Source: Clostridium sp. (GTDB lineage Bacteria; Bacillota; Clostridia; Clostridiales; Clostridiaceae). Taken from it: a stretch of DNA of 56,474 nt. The stretch covers positions 1 to 56,474 of the forward strand of contig JALENK010000066.1 of the NCBI GenBank assembly GCA_022767515.1, read 5' to 3'. Shown in pieces: positions 16,936-26,306 of the stretch (position 1 is its first letter; each line of letters opens with the position of its first letter). The notes beneath the pieces were generated by a model. The model was not told the DNA's origin and ran no database searches. It saw nothing but the letters and a program-made list of their open reading frames with translations. Made by a program: the position numbers and the translations under genes.

Positions 16936-17811
16936 ATGATAAAAATAAAAAAATTATCTACTGCTAACTTTAAAGATTTCAAGTACTTGCTAATTAAAGC
17001 TAAAAAGCAGTTACAATATAATTTAGATTTTGATAGGAACTATGCAAATAAAAATGCGCTTTATCGCTATATAATGAGAAAAATGGTTACACTTGTTTAT
17101 GAAGATGAGAAACCAGTTGGTTATATTTGGACTGATGCTTTCAGTTTTGAACAACAATTAAAAATTAATGATATGTATTTTGTTGAGGAGTGCTTGCCTA
17201 AAATCAATAGTGGTATGATTAAAATTTTAAAAAATAACAATGTGATTTATGAAGCCTTTGAAAATACATATACAAGTATGCTTGTAAGCAAATTAAATAT
17301 GACAAAGTATAGAGAAACTCATTTGTTAAAATTAAAAGAGTATAATAATAAAATTCAAAACAATAATATATATATGAAAAAATGTAGAAAGAAGCTTGAT
17401 AGAAAATTAAGATGTGAGATTCAAAATGATATTTTCTATGAAGCACAAAGAATACCACTTACAGTAAGTGATATTGAGTATGATGAAAATCAAGACTATT
17501 ATATTGATGATTTGTGTTATTTTATGATTAAGGATAATTGTGTGATTGGTTATGGCCAAATTATATTTAGTAAAGGAGCATTTTTTATTGTTAACTTTGG
17601 AATAGTTCAACAATATAGAGGAAGGGGCTATGGTAAAATTCTTTTAAATGAATTGATTTATATTGCACATAAAACAGGAATAAAAGAGTTATATATACAA
17701 GTTGATAAAAGAAACCATATAGCAGAGAGGCTGTATTTGGAGAATGGCTTTGAAAGGATAGGTAATATATCATTTTGGAAATGGGATAATAAAATAAGGT
17801 CGGATGGTTAG
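16936..17811 (+). CDS. GNAT-family N-acetyltransferase, probably tandem-domain
   Basis: 291 residues. The C-terminal half (about 155-285) is a clear GNAT domain, with the acetyl-CoA loop QQYRGRGYGKILL (R/Q-x-x-G-x-G/A) followed by IQVDKRNHIAERLYLENGFE. The N-terminal half has the same strand pattern (VTLVYEDEKPVGYIWTDAFS) but no acetyl-CoA loop, so it looks like a degenerate first GNAT unit. The substrate is unknown. The last codons and the stop lie inside the bidirectional terminator shared with the convergent SGNH gene. Confidence 0.82.
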   Translation: MIKIKKLSTANFKDFKYLLIKAKKQLQYNLDFDRNYANKNALYRYIMRKMVTLVYEDEKPVGYIWTDAFSFEQQLKINDMYFVEECLPKINSGMIKILKNNNVIYEAFENTYTSMLVSKLNMTKYRETHLLKLKEYNNKIQNNNIYMKKCRKKLDRKLRCEIQNDIFYEAQRIPLTVSDIEYDENQDYYIDDLCYFMIKDNCVIGYGQIIFSKGAFFIVNFGIVQQYRGRGYGKILLNELIYIAHKTGIKELYIQVDKRNHIAERLYLENGFERIGNISFWKWDNKIRSDG

Positions 17812-17833
17812 TTAATTCATCCGACCTTATTTT
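17791..17833. terminator. Bidirectional terminator between convergent GNAT and SGNH genes
   Basis: Perfect 16-base stem (17791-17806 with 17818-17833) with AAAA at one end and TTTT at the other, so it works in both directions. It contains the last GNAT codons; the GNAT stop is in the loop and the SGNH stop codon (17827-17829) is in the stem. Confidence 0.9.
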
Positions 17834-18483
17834 AAATATTTTTCTTGAATTGATTTTATTATATCATAGCCATCTTGTGATAGATGTAATCCATCATTTA
17901 AGTAGGCATTATATATTAGAGAATTATTATTAAAAAAATGAGTATAAAAATCAATATATTGTAAATTATATTTTTTAGATAATTCATTTATGTTTTTATT
18001 ATATTTTTCAATTGTTGAATTTTTGTTTGAAAAATTTTTTTCATTTACTGGTAATACACTCTCAATATATAATTCGGTATTTGGACAACTAGAAGTTATT
18101 TTGTTTATAATTTTTTCATAATTTTTTAAACTTTCATCGAAGCTAATATAGTTACCTAGTAGGTCATTAATGCCAATTAATAAAAAGATTTTATCAAAAT
18201 TTTTACTAATAACTGAATCTATTCTGTTTAATATATTAAATGTTGAGTCTCCCATAATGCCAAAGTTTATTAATTCATCATTTGAAGATGGATATAGTTT
18301 ATTAAAATCACAATTATAGGTAATACTATCTCCTAAAAATGCAATTGTTTTTTTATTTTGTATATCATTGTTTGTTATGGTATACTCTAAAGATTGATTT
18401 TTTTCAGTCTTACAAGAAATCATAAGAACTGATAGTGAAGTTATTAGTAAAATAAATAATAAATAGTTGTGCTTTTTTAACAT
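17827..18483 (-). CDS. SGNH/GDSL-type esterase lipoprotein
   Basis: 218 residues on the minus strand from ATG at 18483, which follows GAGG by six bases; a GTG at 18495 overlaps that site. A lipoprotein signal with lipobox VLMISC (Cys about 24) anchors it outside the cell. Catalytic blocks of SGNH hydrolases are all visible: FLGDSIT (Ser), NFGIMGDST (Gly), LLIGINDLL (Asn) and DGLHLSQDG (Asp and His). Typical length for the family. Likely deacylates or deacetylates an extracellular lipid, peptide or glycan; the substrate is not deducible. Confidence 0.88.
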   Translation of the reverse strand: MLKKHNYLLFILLITSLSVLMISCKTEKNQSLEYTITNNDIQNKKTIAFLGDSITYNCDFNKLYPSSNDELINFGIMGDSTFNILNRIDSVISKNFDKIFLLIGINDLLGNYISFDESLKNYEKIINKITSSCPNTELYIESVLPVNEKNFSNKNSTIEKYNKNINELSKKYNLQYIDFYTHFFNNNSLIYNAYLNDGLHLSQDGYDIIKSIQEKYLK

Positions 18484-18591
18484 ATTATTCCTCACATTAC
18501 ATTAATATTATAATTAATATTATAATCATAATAAAAAATATATTCTATATTTATGATATAATATAAAAAAAATAATTAAGGATGTATGAAT

Positions 18592-19647
18592 ATGAATAAT
18601 AGAGATATAATAAATAAGTTATTTGATGAACATGATGCTACAGATGATGAATTACTATTTTTACTTGATAATATAAATGAAGATGATAAGGCTTATCTAA
18701 TTAGTAAAGCAGAAATAATTAGAGAAGAACATTATTCTAAAAGTGTATATATGAGGGGGCTTATTGAGTTTACAAATTATTGTGTTAAAAATTGTGAATA
18801 TTGTGGAATAAGAGCTAAAAATAAAAATGCAGATAGATATAGGCTTTCTGTAGATGAGATTTTGTCATGCTGTGAAATGGGAAATAGGTTAGGATATAAA
18901 ACTTTTGTACTTCAAGGTGGAGAAGATCCATATTATACAGATGATGTTATGGTTGAAATAATAGAAAAAATAAAAAAGAAATATCCAGATAATGCAATTA
19001 CCCTATCTATAGGAGAAAGAAACTATGAATCCTATAAAAAAATGTTTGAAGCAGGTGCAGATAGATATCTTTTAAGACATGAAACCGCTTCAAGAGAGTT
19101 GTATGAAAGTCTTCATCCTGAGGCAAGCTTTGATAATAGGCGTAAGTGTTTGCAAAATTTAAAGGATATAGGATATCAGATAGGGGCTGGATTTATGGTT
19201 GGGCTTCCAAATCAGGGAAATAAAGAGTTAGTTATGGATTTAAGATATTTAAAGGAGCTGCAACCTCATATGTGTGGGATTGGTCCCTTTATTCCACATA
19301 AGGATACTAGTTTAAAAGATGAAAAGCAAGGAACTGTTGAAATGACGACAACATTACTTGCTATTATAAGATTAATTTTGCCAGAAGTTCTTTTACCAGC
19401 AACTACTGCACTTGGAACAATTTCACCAAATGGAAGAGAGCAAGGAATAAAGGCAGGAGCTAATGTTGTTATGCCTAATTTATCTCCACTTCAAGTAAGA
19501 GACAAGTATTCCTTATATAATGGAAAAATATGTACAGGTGATGAAGCTGCAGAATGTAGGGCGTGTATAGAGAGAAGAATTAATAGTATTGGATATTATA
19601 TTGACTCGTCAAGAGGGGATAATAAAGCTTGGTCTAGAAATATATGA
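18592..19647 (+). CDS. hydE: [FeFe] hydrogenase H-cluster maturase, radical SAM HydE
   Basis: 351 residues from ATG 18592, nine bases after AAGGA; ATG 18586 is possible but too close. The radical SAM Cys triad is CVKNCEYC (about residue 62-69), after MRGLIEFTNY. Family motifs LQGGEDPYY, SIGERNYESY, RHETAS, GAGFMVGLPNQ, GIGPFIPHKDTSL and NLSPLQVRDKYSLY mark HydE and separate it from BioB and HydG. HydE helps build the dithiomethylamine bridge of the active-site cluster. HydF, HydG and the hydrogenase are not in the window. It is transcribed divergently from the SGNH gene. Confidence 0.93.
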   Translation: MNNRDIINKLFDEHDATDDELLFLLDNINEDDKAYLISKAEIIREEHYSKSVYMRGLIEFTNYCVKNCEYCGIRAKNKNADRYRLSVDEILSCCEMGNRLGYKTFVLQGGEDPYYTDDVMVEIIEKIKKKYPDNAITLSIGERNYESYKKMFEAGADRYLLRHETASRELYESLHPEASFDNRRKCLQNLKDIGYQIGAGFMVGLPNQGNKELVMDLRYLKELQPHMCGIGPFIPHKDTSLKDEKQGTVEMTTTLLAIIRLILPEVLLPATTALGTISPNGREQGIKAGANVVMPNLSPLQVRDKYSLYNGKICTGDEAAECRACIERRINSIGYYIDSSRGDNKAWSRNI

Positions 19648-19796
19648 ATAAATAGTTAATTTTATATTTTTATATAGAATTATCTGAATTGAAAATATAT
19701 AATAAAACTGTAAATAAGCTAATATTAGATACAAGGAGAGTGTTTTGTTTTTTTTGCATTTAGTTTTCATAATATATTTGGAAGAGGGGATGCAAA

Positions 19797-21542
19797 ATGA
19801 GAAGTATTAAAATAAAATTAGTAGTATATATTTCAGTATTATTAGTAACGATAATTTTTGGTTTATGTTATATGGGATACTCTATCTCAAATAAAAATAT
19901 GCTTGAGTTAGCTAATAAGCAAAATAAGATTAAGGTTGAGTCGGATATAAATAGTTTTGACAGATATATTGAATTTTATTATGGAAGTAGATTTGAAATA
20001 AAAAATGGCAAACTTGTAAGTATTAAAGGTGCAACAATAAATGGTGATTTTACTTGTGTTAATAGAGCAGAAAAAGATATGAATGACCTGGCATCAGTAT
20101 ATATTTTTCAAGAACAGGAAAATAATTTTATTGTAGTATCATCTAATATACTTGATGATTCAGGGTCTATGTTAGAAGGTAGAGTTATTGATGAAAACTC
20201 TGAAATGTATGAAACCGTTGTTGTTAATAAAGAAGTTTATACTTGTGAAGAAGAGATTTTAGAACATAATTATTTAACATCATATAAGGCTTTATTAAAT
20301 GGAGCTGATAGGGTAATTGGAATAATATCTGTATCAGTTCCTATAGAGGATGCTATGGCAGAAGTAAATACTTCATCGCAAACACTTACAGATATGTTTT
20401 TATATTTAGGTGGGGCAAGCATAGTTGTAGCTATAATAATTATATTATTAGTAGGTATAAGTATTACTAGCAAGTTAAAAGCAACTGTTAATTTTTCTAA
20501 GAATATTGAGAATTTGGATGTATCTAAGGATGTACCAAAGAAACTTACAAGACGAAGGGATGAAGCTGGTAAAATTGCAAAAGCTATGGAAAGTATAACA
20601 TCTAATTTAAGAGCCTTTATAAAGGATACTAATAATCTTTCAAGTAAAGTAAACGATTCATCTGTAAAGTTGACTAGTAATGCCAAGCAGGTAAGTGCAA
20701 CAGCAAAGGATATTTCAAATGTTGTAGTTGAAATTGCAATAAGTGCGACAAAACAAGCACAGGAAACAGAAATAGGTGTTCAAAAAGCTTATGAACTTGG
20801 CAATGATATTGAAGTTAGTCGTGAAATGTTAAAGGTCCTTACTAAGGCGATGAAAGAGGTCGAAAGGTTAAGAAAAGAAGGACTTAAAACTGTTGATGAA
20901 CTTAGCTTAGGAAGTGAAGCAACTGATAAAGCTACAAAAGAAATATACAAAGTAATTAAGGATACTAATGACAAAGCAAAAGAAATAAAACAAGCTAGTA
21001 AAAAATTATCTAGTATATCTGATCAAACAGATGTCTTAGCATTAAATGCAGCTGTTGAAGCAGCAAGAGCAGGAGAAGCAGGAAGAGGTTTTGCAGTGGT
21101 TGCAGGACAAGTAAGACAACTTGCTGAAGAATCTAGCGTTTTTGCAGATAGGATTCAAAAGGTTATTGATGATTTATCAGAAAAATCTCAAACTGCTTTA
21201 GTTACGATGGATAAAATGGTAGATATAATTAATGCACAATCTAATTCTGTAAGAGAAACAGCTAATGATTTTAATGGTATGTCTCAAAGCATTTCGGATT
21301 CAATAAATTCATTAAATCAATTGAATCAAGCTTCTGATTCAATGGAAAAAGGTAAAAATCAAGTTTTAGATATTATGACAAATCTTTCATCAATAGCTGA
21401 AGAAAATGCAGCATCTACTGAGGAAGTATCAGCTTCTGTAGAGGAACAAACAACTATATTATCTGAGTTTGATAATGCAATTGCAATGCTTGCTAAATTA
21501 GCTGAAGATATGCAAAAAAATATTGATAAATTCAAGTATTAG
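19797..21542 (+). CDS. Methyl-accepting chemotaxis protein with extracytoplasmic sensor
   Basis: 581 residues. Membrane segments at about 8-28 and 200-222 bracket an extracellular sensor of about 170 residues, probably a single Cache domain. A HAMP region follows (about 222-275), then the coiled-coil signalling domain with the invariant hairpin tip [20 protein letters not shown] and [19 protein letters not shown]. Near the end [14 protein letters not shown] is a probable methylation region. It has a GAGGGG ribosome site and stands as a single gene with its own terminator. The ligand cannot be deduced. Confidence 0.93.
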   Translation: MRSIKIKLVVYISVLLVTIIFGLCYMGYSISNKNMLELANKQNKIKVESDINSFDRYIEFYYGSRFEIKNGKLVSIKGATINGDFTCVNRAEKDMNDLASVYIFQEQENNFIVVSSNILDDSGSMLEGRVIDENSEMYETVVVNKEVYTCEEEILEHNYLTSYKALLNGADRVIGIISVSVPIEDAMAEVNTSSQTLTDMFLYLGGASIVVAIIIILLVGISITSKLKATVNFSKNIENLDVSKDVPKKLTRRRDEAGKIAKAMESITSNLRAFIKDTNNLSSKVNDSSVKLTSNAKQVSATAKDISNVVVEIAISATKQAQETEIGVQKAYELGNDIEVSREMLKVLTKAMKEVERLRKEGLKTVDELSLGSEATDKATKEIYKVIKDTNDKAKEIKQASKKLSSISDQTDVLALNAAVEAARAGEAGRGFAVVAGQVRQLAEESSVFADRIQKVIDDLSEKSQTALVTMDKMVDIINAQSNSVRETANDFNGMSQSISDSINSLNQLNQASDSMEKGKNQVLDIMTNLSSIAEENAASTEEVSASVEEQTTILSEFDNAIAMLAKLAEDMQKNIDKFKY

Positions 21543-21546
21543 AAAG

Positions 21547-21581
21547 ATTCCATATAGCTTTTTGCTATATGGAATTTTTTA
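21547..21581 (+). terminator. Rho-independent terminator after the chemotaxis receptor
   Basis: Perfect 12-base stem (21547-21558 with 21564-21575), loop TTTTT, followed by a T-run. Confidence 0.9.
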
Positions 21582-21624
21582 TTGGTAATAATGTTAACAA
21601 TTATATTTGATGGTATATATAAAC

Positions 21625-21653
21625 TTGACAAGCAAATAATAGTGCTGTAATAT
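21625..21653 (+). promoter_or_regulatory. Sigma-A promoter of the fatty acid operon
   Basis: TTGACA at 21625-21630, 17-base spacer, TAATAT at 21648-21653. This is the best match to consensus seen in the window. The predicted start point is near 21660, about 50 bases before acpP. Confidence 0.8.
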
Positions 21654-21655
21654 GA

Positions 21656-21678
21656 AATTATTCACATAGTGAACAATT
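21656..21678 (+). promoter_or_regulatory. Imperfect palindrome over the start point of the fatty acid operon: candidate operator
   Basis: AATT-a-TTCAC-ATA-GTGAA-c-AATT: two nested perfect arms separated by one mismatched pair, centred on ATA at 21666-21668. It starts three bases after the -10 element, the place where a repressor would block initiation. It does not resemble the FapR consensus. The MarR-type regulator at the end of the same operon is the obvious candidate to bind it. Confidence 0.5.
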
Positions 21679-21711
21679 ATATAGAATAATGTATTTTATG
21701 GAGGTAACAAA

Positions 21712-21945
21712 ATGTTTGAAAAAATCAGAGAAATAATAGTTGATCAATTAGGGGTATCAGAAGATGAGGTAACTTTAACAACTTCATTAAAGGAAGAATT
21801 AGGAGTAGATTCATTAGATTTATTTGAAATAATTATGCAATTAGAAGAAACATTTGGAGTAGAAATACCATCAGAAGATTTAGTTGATGCAGTAACTATT
21901 GAAGATGTAATAAAATACTTAAACAGCAAAGGAATTACAGAATAG
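21712..21945 (+). CDS. acpP: Acyl carrier protein
   Basis: 77 residues, acidic, with the phosphopantetheine site in GVDSLDLFE (Ser about 37). It carries growing acyl chains for all other enzymes of this operon. Strong GGAGG site at 21701-21705. As first gene it is directly behind the promoter, and a perfect hairpin overlapping its stop separates it from fabK, which may let it be made in excess of the enzymes. Confidence 0.97.
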   Translation: MFEKIREIIVDQLGVSEDEVTLTTSLKEELGVDSLDLFEIIMQLEETFGVEIPSEDLVDAVTIEDVIKYLNSKGITE

Positions 21946-21962
21946 TTTTCTATTCTGTAATT
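21933..21962 (+). repeat. Intercistronic hairpin between acpP and fabK
   Basis: Perfect 13-base stem (21933-21945 with 21950-21962) with TTTT loop. The left arm contains the acpP stop codon. The following bases are TTATGGTATAAGC, without a proper T-run, so partial termination or mRNA protection is more likely than full termination. Confidence 0.7.
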
Positions 21963-21975
21963 TATGGTATAAGCT

Positions 21976-22896
21976 ATGAAAAGTAGAATATGTGAATTAT
22001 TAGGAATTGAATATCCAATATTCCAAGGTGGTATGGCATGGGTTGCAGAGCATACTTTAGCAGCTGCAGTTTCAAATGCAGGCGGACTTGGAATAATAGC
22101 AGCAGCTAATGCACCAACTGAAGTGGTACGTGATGAAATCAGAAAAACAAAGGAATTAACTGACAAGCCTTTTGGTGTTAATATAATGCTTCTTAGTCCA
22201 TATGCTGACGAAATAGCTAAGCTAGTAGTAGAAGAAGGTGTAAAGGTTGTTACAACAGGTGCTGGAACACCAGAAAAATATTTTCCAATGTGGAAAGAAG
22301 CAGGAGTTAAAATTATTCCTGTAATTGCATCAGTAGCATATGCTAAAAGAATGGAAAAGTATGGAGCAGATGCAGTAATAGCAGAAGGATGTGAATCTGG
22401 AGGACATATTGGTGAAAATACTACTATGACTTTAGTGCCACAAGTTGTTGATGCAGTATCTATCCCAGTTTTAGCAGCGGGTGGTATTGCTGATGGTAGA
22501 GGATTTGCAGCAGCTATGATGCTTGGAGCAGATGCTGTTCAAATAGGAACTAGATTTTTAGTTGCAGATGAATGTCAAATTCATGAAAACTATAAGGAAA
22601 AAGTAATTAAAGCAAAAGATATAGATACTGTCGTTACAGGAAGAAGTACAGGACATCCTGTTCGTCAATTAAGAAATAGTATGACAAAGAAATATTTAAA
22701 GATGGAAGAGGAAAGAGTAAGCTTTGAAGAATTAGAAAGTCTTACTGTTGGTTCTTTGAGAAATGCAGTTAAGGATGGAGATGTTCAAAACGGTTCATTT
22801 ATGTCAGGTCAAATTGCAGGTCTTGTTAAAAAGAAACAATCTTGTAAGGAAATTATTGATGAAATAATTTCAGAAGCAGGTAAACTTTTAAAATAA
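21976..22896 (+). CDS. fabK: Enoyl-ACP reductase II (FMN-dependent)
   Basis: 306 residues of the nitronate monooxygenase/FabK fold. Seen: YPIFQGGMAW at the start, AGGLGIIAAA, the ESGGHIG phosphate/flavin motif at about 138, LAAGGIADGR and DAVQIGTRF. FabK reduces the enoyl-ACP at the end of each elongation cycle and replaces FabI in many Firmicutes. Its position between acpP and fabD supports FabK over a nitronate monooxygenase. The ribosome site upstream is poor (no GGAGG before ATG 21976), which fits lower expression than acpP. Confidence 0.95.
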   Translation: MKSRICELLGIEYPIFQGGMAWVAEHTLAAAVSNAGGLGIIAAANAPTEVVRDEIRKTKELTDKPFGVNIMLLSPYADEIAKLVVEEGVKVVTTGAGTPEKYFPMWKEAGVKIIPVIASVAYAKRMEKYGADAVIAEGCESGGHIGENTTMTLVPQVVDAVSIPVLAAGGIADGRGFAAAMMLGADAVQIGTRFLVADECQIHENYKEKVIKAKDIDTVVTGRSTGHPVRQLRNSMTKKYLKMEEERVSFEELESLTVGSLRNAVKDGDVQNGSFMSGQIAGLVKKKQSCKEIIDEIISEAGKLLK

Positions 22897-22912
22897 AAAG
22901 TATGGAGGAATT

Positions 22913-23839
22913 ATGAATAAATTAGCTTTTGTATTTCCAGGTCAAGGTGCACAATATGTAAATATGGCAAGGGAATTTTACGAAGAATTTGAAGAAAGTA
23001 AAATGATATTTGAAAAAGCACAGAAAGTACTAGATTTTGATCTTATAGATTTGTGTTTTAATGAAAATACAAGAATTAATGAGACTGAATATACTCAAGC
23101 AGCAATGGTAACAGCCGAAGTTGCAATTTTAGAGCATATTAAGACATTAGGGGTAAAACCAGATGTTACAGCAGGATTAAGTCTTGGAGAATATACTTCA
23201 CTTGTTGCATGTGGAGCAATTGATTTTGAGGATGCGGTTAAACTTGTAAGAATCAGAGGAAAGCTTATGCAAGATAGTGTTCCACTAGGAGTTGGGGCAA
23301 TGGCAGCGGTTATGGGTATGACAGCAGATAAGATAGAGGAAATATGTGCTTTATCAAATGGTAAGGTGTCAATTGCAAATTATAATTCACCAGCACAGAT
23401 TGTAATAACTGGAGAGGCAAAAGCACTTTCAGATATTAGTGAAAAGCTTATTGAAAATGGTGCAAAAAAAGTAGTTCCTCTTAAGGTAAGTGGACCTTTC
23501 CACTCAAGTTTATTAATAGGTGCAGGAGAAGAATTATATAAGCATCTTGTAAATGTGGAAATTACAAAACCAAAGTATCCATATGTATCTAATGTTACAG
23601 CTGATTATGTAGAGGATGAAAAGGTTATTGCTGACTTATTGAAGAAACAAATTTCATCATCTGTAAGATGGCAACAAAGTGTTGAAAGAATGATTGAAAA
23701 TGGTGTGGATACATTTATTGAAATTGGACCAGGTAAAACATTATCTTCATTAATTAGAAGAATAGATAAAAATGTTAAGTGTATAAACATTGAAAAAGTA
23801 GAAGATTTAAGTAAACTTTCAGAGGTGATTGGATGTTAA
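22913..23839 (+). CDS. fabD: Malonyl-CoA:ACP transacylase
   Basis: 308 residues. FPGQGAQYVNMA at the N terminus, the nucleophile motif GLSLGEYTSL (Ser about 90), and the His in GPFHSSLL. It moves malonyl from CoA to ACP. GGAGG at 22904-22908 supports the start. The end overlaps fabG by seven bases. Confidence 0.96.
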   Translation: MNKLAFVFPGQGAQYVNMAREFYEEFEESKMIFEKAQKVLDFDLIDLCFNENTRINETEYTQAAMVTAEVAILEHIKTLGVKPDVTAGLSLGEYTSLVACGAIDFEDAVKLVRIRGKLMQDSVPLGVGAMAAVMGMTADKIEEICALSNGKVSIANYNSPAQIVITGEAKALSDISEKLIENGAKKVVPLKVSGPFHSSLLIGAGEELYKHLVNVEITKPKYPYVSNVTADYVEDEKVIADLLKKQISSSVRWQQSVERMIENGVDTFIEIGPGKTLSSLIRRIDKNVKCINIEKVEDLSKLSEVIGC

Positions 23840-24573
23840 GTGGTAAGATTGCTGTAATAACAGGTGCAAGTAGAGGTATTGGTAGAGAAATAGCATTAAC
23901 ATTTGCAAAGTATAATGCGACAGTTGTAATTAATTATAATGGCTCAGAAGAAAAAGCTAATGAAGTTAAAAGTGAAATTGAAAAGATGGGTCAAACTGCA
24001 AGTGTCTATAAGGCAAATATTTCTAATTTTGATGAAGCTAAAAAGTTAATTGAAGATACTCAGAAAAAGTATGGAAGAATTGATATATTAGTTAATAATG
24101 CAGGGATTACTAAAGATAATCTAGTACCTGCAATAAAAGAGGAAGATTTTGATAGCGTTATAAATACAAATTTAAAGGGAACTTTCAATTGTATTAAGAG
24201 CGTATATAGAGTAATGTTAAAGCAAAAATATGGAAGAATTATAAATATGTCATCAGTAGTTGGAGTAATGGGAAATGCTGGACAAGTAAATTATAGTGCT
24301 TCAAAAGCTGGAATTATTGGAATGACTAAATCAGTTGCAAGAGAGGTTGGAAAGCGTAACATAACAGTTAATGCTATTGCACCAGGATATATTCAAACTG
24401 AGATGACAGCCGTTTTATCAGATGAAGTTAAGTCTAATATTGCAAAAGATATTCCACTAAATAGGCTTGGGGAAACTAAAGATATAGCTGAAACTGCAGC
24501 TTTTTTAGCATCAGATAAAGCTTCATATATTACAGGGCAAGTTATTCAAGTTGATGGCGGATTAAGAATGTAG
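23833..24573 (+). CDS. fabG: 3-oxoacyl-ACP reductase
   Basis: 246 residues of the short-chain dehydrogenase family: NADP-binding TGASRGIG, NNAGIT, catalytic Ser in INMSSVVG, and YSASKAG for the Tyr and Lys, then C-terminal GQVIQVDGG. It reduces the beta-keto group with NADPH. Its start lies inside fabD, so the two are coupled. Confidence 0.96.
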   Translation: MLSGKIAVITGASRGIGREIALTFAKYNATVVINYNGSEEKANEVKSEIEKMGQTASVYKANISNFDEAKKLIEDTQKKYGRIDILVNNAGITKDNLVPAIKEEDFDSVINTNLKGTFNCIKSVYRVMLKQKYGRIINMSSVVGVMGNAGQVNYSASKAGIIGMTKSVAREVGKRNITVNAIAPGYIQTEMTAVLSDEVKSNIAKDIPLNRLGETKDIAETAAFLASDKASYITGQVIQVDGGLRM

Positions 24574-24585
24574 GAGAAATGAAAT

Positions 24586-25821
24586 ATGAAAAGAGTAGTA
24601 ATAACAGGAATGGGTGCTATTACACCGATAGGAAATTCAGTTGAAGAATTTTGGAATAATGTAAAAAATAAAAAGGTAGGTATTGGAGAATTAACTAAAT
24701 TTGATACTACTGATTATAATGTTAAGCTAGCTGGTGAAGTTAAGGATTTTAATCCACGTGATTTTATGGATTTTAAAAATGCTAGAAGAATGGAACCATT
24801 TAGCCAATTTGCAATAGCAGCAACTAAACAAGCTATTGATGATTCAGGATTAGATTTAGAAAAAGAAGATTTAACAAGAATTGGAACATGTATTGGTTCT
24901 GGTATTGGTAGTCTTCAAACAATACAATCAGAATATAAGAAAATATTAGAAGGACATCCAAACAAGGTTCATGTTCTTATGATACCAAAATTAATTTCTA
25001 ATATGGCAGCAGGTAATGTTGCAATTAACTTTGGATTAAAAGGAAAGTGTACTAACGTAGTAACAGCATGTGCTACAGGAACACATTCTATAGGTGAAGC
25101 TTTTAGATCAATACAAGCTAATGAAGTTGATGTGATGGTAGCAGGGGGTACAGAAGCACCTATATGTGAATCAGGTGTTGCAGGATTTACAGCACTTGAA
25201 GCATTAACTACTGCAACAGACCCACTTAGAGCATCTATTCCTTTTGATAAAGAAAGAAGTGGATTTGTAATAGCTGAAGGAGCTGCTGTTTTAGTTTTAG
25301 AATCACTTGAACATGCACAAAAAAGAGGAGCTAAAATTTTAGCTGAAATAGTTGGTTATGGTGCAACTTGTGATGCATATCATATAACATCACCACAAGA
25401 AGATGGAGATGGTGCTGCAAGAGCTATGTTATTTGCAATAAATGAAGCAGGAATTAATAAAGAGGATGTTGATTATATTAATGCTCATGGAACTAGTACT
25501 CATTTAAATGATTTATTTGAAACTAGAGCTATAAAGAAAGCACTTGGAGACCATGCATACAATGTAAATATAAACTCAACTAAATCTATGACAGGACATA
25601 TGCTTGGTGCAGCTGGTGCAATTGAAGCAATAACATGCGTTAAGTCAATACAAGATAGTTATGTTCATGCTACTGTAGGTTACAGTGTGAAGGATGAAGA
25701 ATTAGATTTAAACTATACACCTGAAGCAGTTGAGAATAAAGAGATTAATTATGCATTAAGTAATTCATTAGGATTTGGTGGACATAATGCAAGTATTTTA
25801 ATTAAGAAATATACAGAATAA
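24586..25821 (+). CDS. fabF: 3-oxoacyl-ACP synthase II
   Basis: 411 residues. Thiolase-fold condensing enzyme with catalytic Cys in VVTACATGTHS (about residue 163) and the two His in NAHGTSTHLND and KSMTGHMLGAAG. The Cys-His-His set separates FabF from FabH, which uses Cys-His-Asn. It elongates acyl-ACP with malonyl-ACP. No FabH lies in this operon, so initiation must be encoded elsewhere or done differently. 12 bases after fabG. Confidence 0.96.
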   Translation: MKRVVITGMGAITPIGNSVEEFWNNVKNKKVGIGELTKFDTTDYNVKLAGEVKDFNPRDFMDFKNARRMEPFSQFAIAATKQAIDDSGLDLEKEDLTRIGTCIGSGIGSLQTIQSEYKKILEGHPNKVHVLMIPKLISNMAAGNVAINFGLKGKCTNVVTACATGTHSIGEAFRSIQANEVDVMVAGGTEAPICESGVAGFTALEALTTATDPLRASIPFDKERSGFVIAEGAAVLVLESLEHAQKRGAKILAEIVGYGATCDAYHITSPQEDGDGAARAMLFAINEAGINKEDVDYINAHGTSTHLNDLFETRAIKKALGDHAYNVNINSTKSMTGHMLGAAGAIEAITCVKSIQDSYVHATVGYSVKDEELDLNYTPEAVENKEINYALSNSLGFGGHNASILIKKYTE

Positions 25822-25850
25822 TATAAAATTGTAGAAGGAGTTAGGAAAAT

Positions 25851-26306
25851 ATGAACGTTGATGAAATTATACAGCTTATCAATGCTGTTAATAAATCTAA
25901 TTTAACAAAATTTAAATATAGTGATGAAAATAGTAAAGTTGAATTTGAAGTTAATAGAGAAGTAAAGACTGTTATATCTGGTAATGAAGTAGTGGTAAGT
26001 CCTTCTACAATTGGCTTGGAAAGTGCTATAACTGATGAGAATAATTTGGATGTAGAAAGTGCTATGGATGAAGGACATTTAATTACTTCTCCAGTTGTAG
26101 GAACATTCTATGCTTCTAAAAAAGAAGGTGGAGAACCATTAATTAAGGTTGGGGATACAGTTACAGAAGGTCAGGTAATTGGAATTGTTGAGGCTATGAA
26201 GCTTATGAATGAGATTGAAGCGACTTCATCAGGCATAGTCGAAGAAATTTTAGTAGAAAATGGCGAGCTAGTTGAATGGAATCAGCCATTAGTGAGGTTA
26301 AGATAA
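25851..26306 (+). CDS. accB: Biotin carboxyl carrier protein of acetyl-CoA carboxylase
   Basis: 151 residues. N-terminal dimerisation segment, an acidic variable linker and the C-terminal biotinyl domain with VEAMKLMNEI (biotinylated Lys about 118) and the SPVVGTFYAS thumb region. The stop overlaps the fabZ start by one base (TAATG). GGAG precedes the start. Confidence 0.96.
   Translation: MNVDEIIQLINAVNKSNLTKFKYSDENSKVEFEVNREVKTVISGNEVVVSPSTIGLESAITDENNLDVESAMDEGHLITSPVVGTFYASKKEGGEPLIKVGDTVTEGQVIGIVEAMKLMNEIEATSSGIVEEILVENGELVEWNQPLVRLR

Noticed and set aside
20270-20686. Long antisense frame within the chemotaxis receptor, and similar ones at 16264-16626, 21744-22166 and 54896-55372
   Set aside because: Low-complexity products rich in Ser/Ile/Leu without ribosome sites; they mirror the codon pattern of strong genes on the other strand.
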